NCBI GenBank assembly: GCA_000433415.1
Contig: FR890569.1
Location: 30,470-41,784, forward strand
Reading direction: 5' to 3'
DNA from: Clostridium sp. CAG:448
GTDB taxonomy: Bacteria; Bacillota; Clostridia; Oscillospirales; CAG-272
Length of the DNA: 11,315 bases
A program made the translations under genes and the position numbers. Below are positions 1 through 5,400 of the stretch, one piece after another (the stretch's first letter is position 1; the number at the start of each line of letters is the position of its first letter). The notes under the pieces are model-generated. The model searched no databases, had not been told where the DNA came from, and worked only from the letters and a program-made list of their open reading frames with translations.

Positions 1-459
1 ATTATGACACAGCTTCTGAAAAACGTAGCACAATACGGTACCGGCGGACACCTGCAGATCGGTAAACGGGTAGAATGTGCCGGGAAGACCGGAACGACCC
101 AAAACAACTGCGACCGTTGGTTCATCGGATATACGCCGGAATTGCTCGCCGGCGTCTGGACCGGACACGAATATCCGCACCCCATGGACGATCTTGCGGG
201 GAACCCCTGTCTGGATGTCTGGAACGATCTGATCCGATCCTGTTATCAGGCAAACGTTGCCGGTTCCGTTCCGTATTTTCAAATTCCGGATACCCTGATC
301 CGTGCAACTTACTGTAAAGAAACAGGACTCCTGGCAACGACCGACTGTGCCGGACATATTTCAACGGGATGGTTCGTCCCCGGCACGGAACCGCGCACGT
401 TTTGCCATGCGTGCACCGGCAAAAATCAGAAAACAGAACCTACCGATATGCCGGAATAA
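1..459 (+). CDS. Class A penicillin-binding protein, C-terminal part (5' truncated by window)
   Basis: The reading frame is open from base 1 and ends at TAA 457-459, so only the last 152 residues are present. The transpeptidase KTG box (KTGT) lies at bases 85-96 and is followed by DRWFIGYTPELLAGVWTG, the usual strand after this box in bifunctional PBP1A-type enzymes. The tail carries cysteines in the pattern YC..TG.LAT..C and later a P-R-T-F-C-H-A-C segment, resembling the short C-terminal tails of clostridial class A PBPs. The enzyme would cross-link (and, through its missing N-terminal domain, polymerise) peptidoglycan on the outer face of the membrane. The active-site serine and the glycosyltransferase domain lie upstream of the window and cannot be checked. 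A class B PBP is possible but the tail argues against it. An ATG at 4-6 is internal, not the start. Confidence 0.88.
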   Translation: MMTQLLKNVAQYGTGGHLQIGKRVECAGKTGTTQNNCDRWFIGYTPELLAGVWTGHEYPHPMDDLAGNPCLDVWNDLIRSCYQANVAGSVPYFQIPDTLIRATYCKETGLLATTDCAGHISTGWFVPGTEPRTFCHACTGKNQKTEPTDMPE

Positions 460-532
460 AAGGCTCTTTCGCATATTGCCTGCTTCATCCGCATACCTTT
501 TATCGTAGTAATCGTAGAAAAGGGGTGCTGCA

Positions 533-1039
533 ATGGGAAAAGGCAACGGCATTTATGTCAGACAAAACAGGATTCCGCTCTTGCAGATGTTGCTTTGCGG
601 AGCCGCAACGGCAATCGGGTGCCTTGCGGTACGCTACCTTGGCGGGGATCCCTATGAAAAAATTCATCTGTACGGGATGCAGGAATACCTGCCTCCCGTC
701 AAACTGTTGAGTTGTCTGTGGCTATTGTGGCATTTCCTGCTTGGACTTGCCGCAGGATGGGTTCTGTTCGGGCAACCCAAACTGCCGGTTGCCGCATACC
801 GCGGCGGCATGTATTTTCTGCTCATGCTTGGCGCGGGTTATTTCTTTTATCCGTGTTTTTTCACGGCAAATGCGCGTTTTCTTGCCTTTCTGCTCCTCGC
901 AGTTGCGCTTTTCTTCGCCGTCCTTTGTATTGCGGATTGGTTTTCTCTCTGTGCCGGAGCAGGAGTCGCCATCGGACTATATGCGGTCTGGCTGGTTTAC
1001 CTCCTGATTTTGGTTCTGAACCTGCTGATTCGTCTGTAA
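533..1039 (+). CDS. TspO/MBR-like five-helix integral membrane protein
   Basis: This 168-residue protein is almost entirely hydrophobic and has about five predicted helices (roughly residues 15-35, 57-80, 92-110, 114-135 and 140-167). The layout resembles the TspO/MBR (tryptophan-rich sensory protein) family. A Pro-Pro pair at 54-55 precedes a Trp-containing helix (L-W-L-L-W), helix 3 is aromatic and ends in a YPCFF segment, and the last helix has the Y-x-x-W...LNLLI pattern. The usual tryptophans are partly missing, so this would be a divergent member. TspO proteins bind porphyrins and related ligands, but nothing here shows a ligand. ATG 533 is preceded by AAGGGG at 520-525 with suitable spacing. 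It follows the PBP gene after 73 bases with no clear terminator or promoter between, so co-transcription is plausible. The family call is by pattern only; an unrelated small membrane protein is the alternative. Confidence 0.55.
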   Translation: MGKGNGIYVRQNRIPLLQMLLCGAATAIGCLAVRYLGGDPYEKIHLYGMQEYLPPVKLLSCLWLLWHFLLGLAAGWVLFGQPKLPVAAYRGGMYFLLMLGAGYFFYPCFFTANARFLAFLLLAVALFFAVLCIADWFSLCAGAGVAIGLYAVWLVYLLILVLNLLIRL

Positions 1040-1076
1040 AAAGCATTTTGCACAAAAACAAAAGGCGAATTTTGGT

Positions 1077-1102
1077 GATTCTGAAAAACAAAGTTCAGAA
1101 TC
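1077..1102. repeat. Perfect 9-bp inverted repeat upstream of promoter
   Basis: GATTCTGAA (1077-1085) and its exact reverse complement TTCAGAATC (1094-1102) are separated by 8 bases. The repeat ends six bases before the -35 box at 1109. No T-run follows, so a rho-independent terminator for the upstream gene is unlikely. Its place just upstream of a strong promoter fits an operator or activator site, but that is inference. Confidence 0.6.
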
Positions 1103-1108
1103 GGTCTG

Positions 1109-1137
1109 TTGACAAATGCGCCGGATTAAGGTATAAT
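1109..1137 (+). promoter_or_regulatory. Consensus sigma-A promoter for the DUF4430-like lipoprotein
   Basis: TTGACA at 1109-1114 and TATAAT at 1132-1137 both match the consensus exactly, with a 17-base spacer. Transcription would begin near 1144, giving a leader of about 27 bases before the ATG at 1171. The -35 box sits in a 12-base block (1105-1116) that is identical to the block around the nusB promoter. Confidence 0.85.
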
Positions 1138-1170
1138 GAATGTATCAATTCTACGGAGGAATAAAAAACC

Positions 1171-1626
1171 ATGAAATTTGTCAAAGTACTGTCCCTGATC
1201 CTTGCGGGATTGCTCTTGGCGATGTGCGCAGTCTCGTGCTCCGGCAAAAAAGGGCAGGGTACATCCACGGACAACGACACCGGTGAATATACGCGTGCCC
1301 CTGTAATCAAAATCAATCTGAAGATTAAAAACGGCGACAAGGTCGTGTACGAAAAAGATGATTATGAGTTTGTCGCGCAGGACGGCGATACCAGCCCGAT
1401 CAAAATTCTTGACTGGTACTGTGCCATCGATGCCAAGACCGCTATCAAATTTTCGACAAACAGTGAAGGCGGTATCTCCGAGATCGGCGATATGAAAGCC
1501 GGAACGCACGATGACGGTCGTTACATGTTTACCATGCAGATCAATGGCACAGTTGTCGACAAGAAGATGAGTGAGTATCAGGTTCAGGACGGCGACGATC
1601 TTTGGATCGTGTTCACAAAGCTTTGA
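1171..1626 (+). CDS. Small surface lipoprotein with DUF4430-like domain
   Basis: The 151-residue product has a basic start, a hydrophobic stretch and a lipobox AVSC at residues 20-23, so Cys23 would be lipidated and the protein held on the outer face of the membrane. A polar Gly/Thr/Asp linker (about 24-42) leads to a beta-rich domain. Its end, with M-F-T-M-Q-I-N-G and later Y-Q-V-Q-D-G-D-D-L, matches the pattern of DUF4430 (transcobalamin C-terminal-like) domains, which end in an x-V-N-G...Y.L.DGD motif. Some DUF4430-like domains occur in cobalamin- or adhesion-related surface proteins, but no ligand can be read here. ATG 1171 follows CGGAGGA (1154-1160) at good spacing. The gene has its own strong promoter and a terminator, so it is probably monocistronic. 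The lipoprotein call is firm; the domain call is moderate. Confidence 0.8.
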   Translation: MKFVKVLSLILAGLLLAMCAVSCSGKKGQGTSTDNDTGEYTRAPVIKINLKIKNGDKVVYEKDDYEFVAQDGDTSPIKILDWYCAIDAKTAIKFSTNSEGGISEIGDMKAGTHDDGRYMFTMQINGTVVDKKMSEYQVQDGDDLWIVFTKL

Positions 1627-1670
1627 TCTGATTTTTCCTCAGACTCCGCAAAAAACATAAACCAATACAA

Positions 1671-1702
1671 AAACCGCTCCCTTCGGTTGGGAGCGGTTTT
1701 TT
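1671..1702. terminator. Strong rho-independent terminator, probably bidirectional
   Basis: An 11-bp perfect stem pairs AAACCGCTCCC (1671-1681) with GGGAGCGGTTT (1689-1699) around a 7-base loop, TTCGGTT. On the plus strand it ends in six T residues (1697-1702). On the minus strand the flanking A-run (1669-1673) becomes a five-T tract. It lies between the converging lipoprotein gene (stop 1626) and the DUF4358 gene (stop at 1711), so one hairpin can end both transcripts. Confidence 0.93.
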
Positions 1703-1710
1703 GCGGTATC

Positions 1711-2223
1711 TTAAGGATTTTCCGATGTTGTGCGATCATAAAACGCTGTCGTTGCGGCGGTTGAGTCCTTGGAAGAGAAAACGGAAAAGAGAATATATTT
1801 TCCGCATACCAGCACATTGGCGTGATCAAGCTTGGCGGATTCCTCCGGCGTATACCGATCTGCAATCTCTTTCAGTGCCGTAACCTCACCCTTGCTGTAA
1901 TTCTCAATCGCCTTTCTGGCATTCTCCACATTTGCTATATCCGCAACATGGAAGACACCGAAGCGATCCAAATTTCCGGAAGACGGGTTATAGTAAAACG
2001 TAAACTCGGAACACATATCGGTCACTGTACGCAGATTATCCGTTGCAAACTCATTGTCCTGCACCAAATCCTTACCGTTCTCTACTGCGGCAACCACAAC
2101 CGCGGCAAGCTGCGACACCTTCAGATCATCCCGGTATTCCGGCTTTCCCCCGCAGGAAAACAGCGACAGCAAAAGTACCGCGCACAGCAAAACGGGCAAC
2201 CACTTCAAAACGCTTTTTTTCAT
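1711..2223 (-). CDS. DUF4358-family lipoprotein
   Basis: The product is 170 residues from ATG 2223, chosen because AGGAGGA (complement of 2234-2240) lies about 10 bases upstream and the protein then opens with a classic signal peptide, MKKSVLKWLP followed by a hydrophobic core and lipobox LFSC (Cys24). An in-frame start further upstream would run into the preceding gene. The mature part ends in an alpha/beta pattern with GVFHVADIANVENARKAIENY (about 89-109), then RYTPEESAKLDHANVLVCG and a short YILFSVF strand. This matches the DUF4358 family of clostridial lipoproteins as I know it; its function is unknown. It is the last gene of a minus-strand operon, 20 bases after the SGNH hydrolase stop, so it probably works in the same envelope process. 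The hairpin at 1671-1702 ends the transcript. Confidence 0.75.
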   Translation of the reverse strand: MKKSVLKWLPVLLCAVLLLSLFSCGGKPEYRDDLKVSQLAAVVVAAVENGKDLVQDNEFATDNLRTVTDMCSEFTFYYNPSSGNLDRFGVFHVADIANVENARKAIENYSKGEVTALKEIADRYTPEESAKLDHANVLVCGKYILFSVFSSKDSTAATTAFYDRTTSENP

Positions 2224-2243
2224 CACCAAATCATCCTCCTTTT

Positions 2244-3071
2244 TCAGTTGCCGTACGCATGGGTACGGATATATTTGAGTATCGCCTGATATGCCTGAAC
2301 CGTATAGTGACAACCGTCACCTGCATCATATGCAGAAAGCATACAGTTGTCAGCCCCTTTCAAAACCGATGCGGTATCCAGATAACGGACGCCGCATTCG
2401 GCGGCAACCTTCTGTACCAGCTTGTTTTTGGCATCGATCGCGGCATTGGTGGTCTTGGGATGATCCGCCTCATAGTCTTTACTGACAGGGAAGATTGACT
2501 GCAAAATAATCTTTGTCTCCGGTGACGCACTCTTCACGATTTCCACCAGGCGTTTATAGTAGGTTTCAAACTCACTGTCCGTCAGCCATGCGACGCCGTA
2601 GTCAATACCGAGCGTGATAACCATGCGCGCCGGCTTCTTTGCCGTCACCGTCTGTTCAATGGTCATTTCCTCGCCGGTATCCGGATAAACGATCAGAGAA
2701 TTCCGGATTTTACTGTCCAGATTCAGATACCCCTCTTTTCCGGTCCATACCTGCTTGGAATTCTTTCCGCCGGAAAGAACCTCACGGTTCAGCATATGGT
2801 AGGTGGTAGAGTCACCGAGAAAAATAATACTGTCAATATATCCGGTTCCCGCGTCCGCAGTTTCGGGCAACAAAGCATTATCAATATTCAAGGAGGCATC
2901 CGACTGCTTTGTTCCGTCGGTCGTACCGGTATCCGTTCCGGATGTACCGGTGCCAGCGGTATCGGACGGCTTTACAAAAAAGACGAGAACCAAAGCAATC
3001 AGGATCATTGCCGCGGCAACCGTCGTACAAATAACGGTGACAAGTGTCATTGTTTTTCTATTTGGCATCAT
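2244..3071 (-). CDS. Membrane-anchored SGNH/GDSL-type hydrolase
   Basis: The 275-residue protein has a short basic N-terminus, one long hydrophobic segment (about residues 9-33) and a Gly/Thr-rich linker (about 38-56), so the catalytic domain should sit outside the cell on a single anchor. Block I is IIFLGDSTT, with likely nucleophile Ser88. Block V is GDGCHYT, with catalytic pair Asp252 and His255. Block III, usually G-x-N-D, reads LGIDYG around 154-159 and so lacks the expected Asn. Members of this superfamily remove or transfer acyl groups on sugars, lipids or peptides; the substrate here is unknown. Two ATG codons are adjacent (3069-3071 and 3066-3068), with AAGGA about 7 bases upstream. 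It lies between a four-helix membrane protein and a DUF4358 lipoprotein, which suggests envelope modification. Confidence 0.8.
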   Translation of the reverse strand: MMPNRKTMTLVTVICTTVAAAMILIALVLVFFVKPSDTAGTGTSGTDTGTTDGTKQSDASLNIDNALLPETADAGTGYIDSIIFLGDSTTYHMLNREVLSGGKNSKQVWTGKEGYLNLDSKIRNSLIVYPDTGEEMTIEQTVTAKKPARMVITLGIDYGVAWLTDSEFETYYKRLVEIVKSASPETKIILQSIFPVSKDYEADHPKTTNAAIDAKNKLVQKVAAECGVRYLDTASVLKGADNCMLSAYDAGDGCHYTVQAYQAILKYIRTHAYGN

Positions 3072-3114
3072 TCTGGTTTCCTTTCTTTTCTAACGAATCC
3101 GAGAAAGCGCGAAA

Positions 3115-3603
3115 TCACTTGCTCTTCCCGAAAACGGATGTATATTCTTTGGTTTCCCCGGATATTTTCTTCTTTCTGGAAAGATAGATTCCGCGCCCGC
3201 CCATACAAAATCCGTATAGCACGCCCCATAGGACAAGTACTCCGACAACCGGCGTTCCCGAAGCACTGAGGCGATAGGGAAGCAGCACGATCAGGAAGAA
3301 CCCGCCGACAGACAGGAGCGCATGCAGGGAATAGCGAACCGCGCCGTGCCAGTTTGTACGCAAAAGGCTGTGCGCCAAAGACAGCACAAGTGTAAACGGC
3401 AACAGCGTCAGATAAAAGCGAACCGAACTGATATATCCGGTTCCTTTATCGGTCTGACCGGTAATCAAAAGGACAACCAGGAAAATAATAACCGAAAATA
3501 CGGTGTACAGGACACAGGCGTTGATCAGAACCCGTTTGATTTTCTGCCAAACGCCTTCCGATTGCACCGCATTCGTCGGAGGGGGTGTTTTTACATCTTT
3601 CAT
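3115..3603 (-). CDS. Four-helix integral membrane protein, function unknown
   Basis: The 162-residue product starts with a polar, proline-containing cytoplasmic stretch (residues 1-22), then shows four hydrophobic segments near 26-48, 61-81, 89-109 and 117-137, and ends in a basic tail with R-K-K-K at 143-146. The size and the four helices recall DUF3021-type proteins, but I cannot confirm membership and give no function. ATG 3603 follows GGAAAGG at about 9 bases. It is the first gene of the minus-strand operon, 43 bases before the SGNH hydrolase, with a promoter at 3645-3673. By position it may be a membrane partner of the SGNH hydrolase and the DUF4358 lipoprotein, which is inference. The conserved-looking His78 and His86 near helix 2 could be of interest. 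Confidence 0.75.
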   Translation of the reverse strand: MKDVKTPPPTNAVQSEGVWQKIKRVLINACVLYTVFSVIIFLVVLLITGQTDKGTGYISSVRFYLTLLPFTLVLSLAHSLLRTNWHGAVRYSLHALLSVGGFFLIVLLPYRLSASGTPVVGVLVLWGVLYGFCMGGRGIYLSRKKKISGETKEYTSVFGKSK

Positions 3604-3644
3604 GAGAAACAGCCTTTCCGTTGTGTTTGAATCATATGCTATCT

Positions 3645-3673
3645 ATTGTAATCTATTTTCTCCGATATTGCAA
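3645..3673 (-). promoter_or_regulatory. Likely sigma-A promoter of the minus-strand envelope operon
   Basis: Read on the minus strand, TTGCAA (3668-3673) and TACAAT (3645-3650) are 17 bases apart, giving 4 of 6 and 5 of 6 consensus matches. Transcription would start near 3638, about 35 bases upstream of the ATG at 3603. It lies in the 114-base gap behind the M23 peptidase gene, so the operon can be read independently of that gene. Confidence 0.6.
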
Positions 3674-3717
3674 GAGGCTTTTTCCGATTTTTGAAAATTT
3701 TTTCGGGTACAAAAGTT

Positions 3718-4773
3718 TCAGTCCGGAGTCTCCGGGTAACGGTAAAATACACGGGACACGCGCTCCTTTCCGGCAGCATCCGGCACGGTTCGTACCCGGT
3801 TGACCGACCAAAATTCTGTCAGCGCATGCAGATCAACCCATATCTGGTTCCACCCGTCGATCTGGGAGGCATCAAAGATGATCTGCAATCCCGCATGCAG
3901 GTGCGGCAGATTGATCCCGTTGACATCCTCGCGTGCGCTGTATCCTGTCATTCCAAGGTACCCGATCACCTCGCCTGCATTGACATATTTGCCCTCATAC
4001 ATGTCGTTATACGGATGTCCTTTGCGCAGATGTGCGTAATAATAGTAGCGTTTTCCGTCAAAGGAACGGATTCCGATCCGCCAGCCGCCGTACTGATTCC
4101 ATCCGCAATGTTCAACGTATCCGCTTTCAATCGCAACAACCGGCGTTCCGATACTTCCCATGATATCATGCCCCAGATGCGTGCGCTTATATCCGTAAGA
4201 ACGCGCCGCACCGAAATCATCATAGTCCGTATACGAATATCCGGCGGCGATGGGAGAGAATACCCGTAGCCCGTAACATTTCTGTTCCTCTTTTGTGCCG
4301 TCCGCAGACACGCTTACCGCCGTATACGGTCCTACCATTCCACCCAGCACAGCACTGTATGCTTCCGTGTAGTAAGCATACAGTCTTTTGTTTACGGCAA
4401 TGTCCGTGGGAAGCTCTCCCGCGCGTAACCGTGCCACAAGACGCTCCGTCTGCCCGGACTTGTATCCGGAAAAATCCCCGCCGTTTTCGGCAGCGAGAAG
4501 AGCAAGAAGGGTAATCCAGCTCATCTGTTCGCCCCGCTCATAAGCGGCAACATCCGCGTGCAGGGTATCACGCAGCGCTTTTGCCGTAACGGTGAAGTCG
4601 ATCCACCGGATGTAGGAAGCCGTATTTTCCGCCGAGACGGCAGCGGGCTCGTCTGCCGGGGTATAGGTGCGGGATGCAATCTCCGCCGTCAGGGACTCCC
4701 CACCGGTTCCGTACCCGACGGCAAGCAATGCCAGCAAACCGCATAGCAGACAGATTTTCAGTGATTTTTTCAT
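3718..4773 (-). CDS. Exported M23-family (LytM-like) zinc metallopeptidase
   Basis: From ATG 4773 the product is 351 residues. This start has GGGGAGG about 6 bases upstream and opens with a signal peptide or anchor (MKKSLKICLL, then Leu/Ala-rich to about residue 21). The catalytic domain is near residues 165-305. It has the HxGxD zinc motif HLGHD (His199, Asp203), the conserved His248 in YYAHL, and the H-x-H motif HLH (His291, His293), so all expected ligands are present and the enzyme should be active. M23 enzymes cut peptide cross-links or stem peptides of peptidoglycan outside the membrane. Residues about 45-165 form no domain I recognise, and about 50 residues follow the catalytic core. 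It is transcribed away from nusB and followed by a separate operon, so it is probably monocistronic. Extending the frame to 4866 would place the start in the nusB promoter region without a good ribosome site. Confidence 0.88.
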   Translation of the reverse strand: MKKSLKICLLCGLLALLAVGYGTGGESLTAEIASRTYTPADEPAAVSAENTASYIRWIDFTVTAKALRDTLHADVAAYERGEQMSWITLLALLAAENGGDFSGYKSGQTERLVARLRAGELPTDIAVNKRLYAYYTEAYSAVLGGMVGPYTAVSVSADGTKEEQKCYGLRVFSPIAAGYSYTDYDDFGAARSYGYKRTHLGHDIMGSIGTPVVAIESGYVEHCGWNQYGGWRIGIRSFDGKRYYYYAHLRKGHPYNDMYEGKYVNAGEVIGYLGMTGYSAREDVNGINLPHLHAGLQIIFDASQIDGWNQIWVDLHALTEFWSVNRVRTVPDAAGKERVSRVFYRYPETPD

Positions 4774-4853
4774 GTGATCCTCCCCTTGGACGTACCCATC
4801 GGCAAAGATTCGTTTCCGAATGTTCCGCTGTCGGTACAAAATGCATAAAGTTC

Positions 4854-4865
4854 TGAATATATTCA
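4854..4865. repeat. 12-bp perfect palindrome upstream of nusB promoter
   Basis: TGAATATATTCA is its own reverse complement and ends eight bases before the nusB -35 box. It is preceded by AAAGTTC, giving AAAGTTCTGAAT at 4847-4858. This matches 11 of 12 bases of AAAGTTCAGAAT at 1090-1101 upstream of the other consensus promoter. A regulator-binding role is only inferred, since AT-rich palindromes also arise by chance. Confidence 0.4.
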
Positions 4866-4873
4866 TTTTTCTG

Positions 4874-4902
4874 TTGACAAACGAAGGGAAATGCGCTATA
4901 AT
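4874..4902 (+). promoter_or_regulatory. nusB: Consensus sigma-A promoter of the nusB-argR operon
   Basis: TTGACA at 4874-4879 and TATAAT at 4897-4902 match the consensus exactly with a 17-base spacer. Transcription would begin near 4909 and leave about 66 bases of leader before nusB (ATG 4975). I see no stable hairpin or riboswitch in this leader. As no strong internal promoter or terminator is visible downstream, this site may drive all nine genes. Confidence 0.85.
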
Positions 4903-4926
4903 ATTTTATTATGGGTTTCTGTGCAA
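4898..4926 (-). promoter_or_regulatory. Possible divergent promoter for the M23 peptidase
   Basis: On the minus strand TTGCAC (4921-4926, 3 of 6 matches) and TATTAT (4898-4903, 5 of 6) are 17 bases apart. The -10 box lies almost exactly on the nusB -10 box, so the two promoters would compete. The leader to the peptidase ATG would be about 118 bases. This is the best minus-strand candidate I found in the 201-base divergent gap, but the -35 match is weak. Confidence 0.3.
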
Positions 4927-4974
4927 CATTCGTTGTATAACACCGATTTCTATGAGTCGAAAGGATAGAACCGC

Positions 4975-5400
4975 ATGGCACAAGAGAAGAGAATCGAGGC
5001 ACGCAAACGCGTGTTTGAAATGCTTTTTGAGCGAGAATTCAGAACAGACGAAACGCCGGAGGAAATCTTCGATATCGCAATGGAAGACGCCCCGGGAGAT
5101 GAGATCGATTACATACGGAAAGTCTTTTTCGGCGTCTGCGAAAAACAGGAAGAGTTGGACAACCTGATTGCCAAATATGCAAAAGGATGGAAAACAAACC
5201 GGATGTCCCGCGTTTCACGGTCTATCATCCGTTTGTGTATCTATGAGATGCGGTATGTCCCGGATGTTCCGTCCAGCGTTGCGATCAACGAGGCGGTCGA
5301 ACTCTCCAAAGCGTATGCGGAAGACAAAGCGCGCCCCTTCATCAACGGCATTCTCAACAGCATCAAAAACGAATTGGAGAAGGGCGAGGAAAATGTGTGA
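4975..5400 (+). CDS. nusB: Transcription antitermination factor NusB
   Basis: The 141-residue product has the usual NusB length and all-helical pattern. It starts with R-x-x-A-R-x-x-V-F-E-M-L-F. The family signature is in the second half: SRSIIRLCIYEM (81-92), then DVPSSVAINEAVELSKAYA (97-115) and FINGILNSI (122-130). NusB with NusE (S10) binds the boxA RNA and supports antitermination of rRNA operons in the cytoplasm. ATG 4975 follows AAAGGA (4960-4965) at about 9 bases. It is the first gene of the operon behind a consensus promoter, and its last 8 bases overlap the start of the next gene, so translation is probably coupled. Confidence 0.97.
   Translation: MAQEKRIEARKRVFEMLFEREFRTDETPEEIFDIAMEDAPGDEIDYIRKVFFGVCEKQEELDNLIAKYAKGWKTNRMSRVSRSIIRLCIYEMRYVPDVPSSVAINEAVELSKAYAEDKARPFINGILNSIKNELEKGEENV

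Noticed and set aside
460..532. Possible promoter TTGCCT ... TTTATC before the TspO-like gene
   Set aside because: The spacing is 17 bases but the -10 box matches only about half the consensus, so read-through from the PBP gene is as likely.
1822..2498. Overlapping plus-strand open frames of about 150 codons across the DUF4358 and SGNH genes
   Set aside because: They are antisense to two genes with lipobox and SGNH motifs, and show no signal, motif or promoter of their own.
3680..3705. AT-rich imperfect inverted repeat after the M23 gene (CCGA ... TCGG) as a terminator
   Set aside because: Only four outer G/C-containing pairs form and the inner part does not pair well, so it is too weak to call.
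4774..4866. Longer M23 peptidase start at 4866
   Set aside because: The extension lacks a ribosome site and would remove the signal peptide from the N-terminus, while ATG 4773 has GGGGAGG directly upstream.
4903..4974. nusB leader as a riboswitch or attenuator
   Set aside because: About 66 bases without a stable hairpin, conserved-looking aptamer or T-run was seen.
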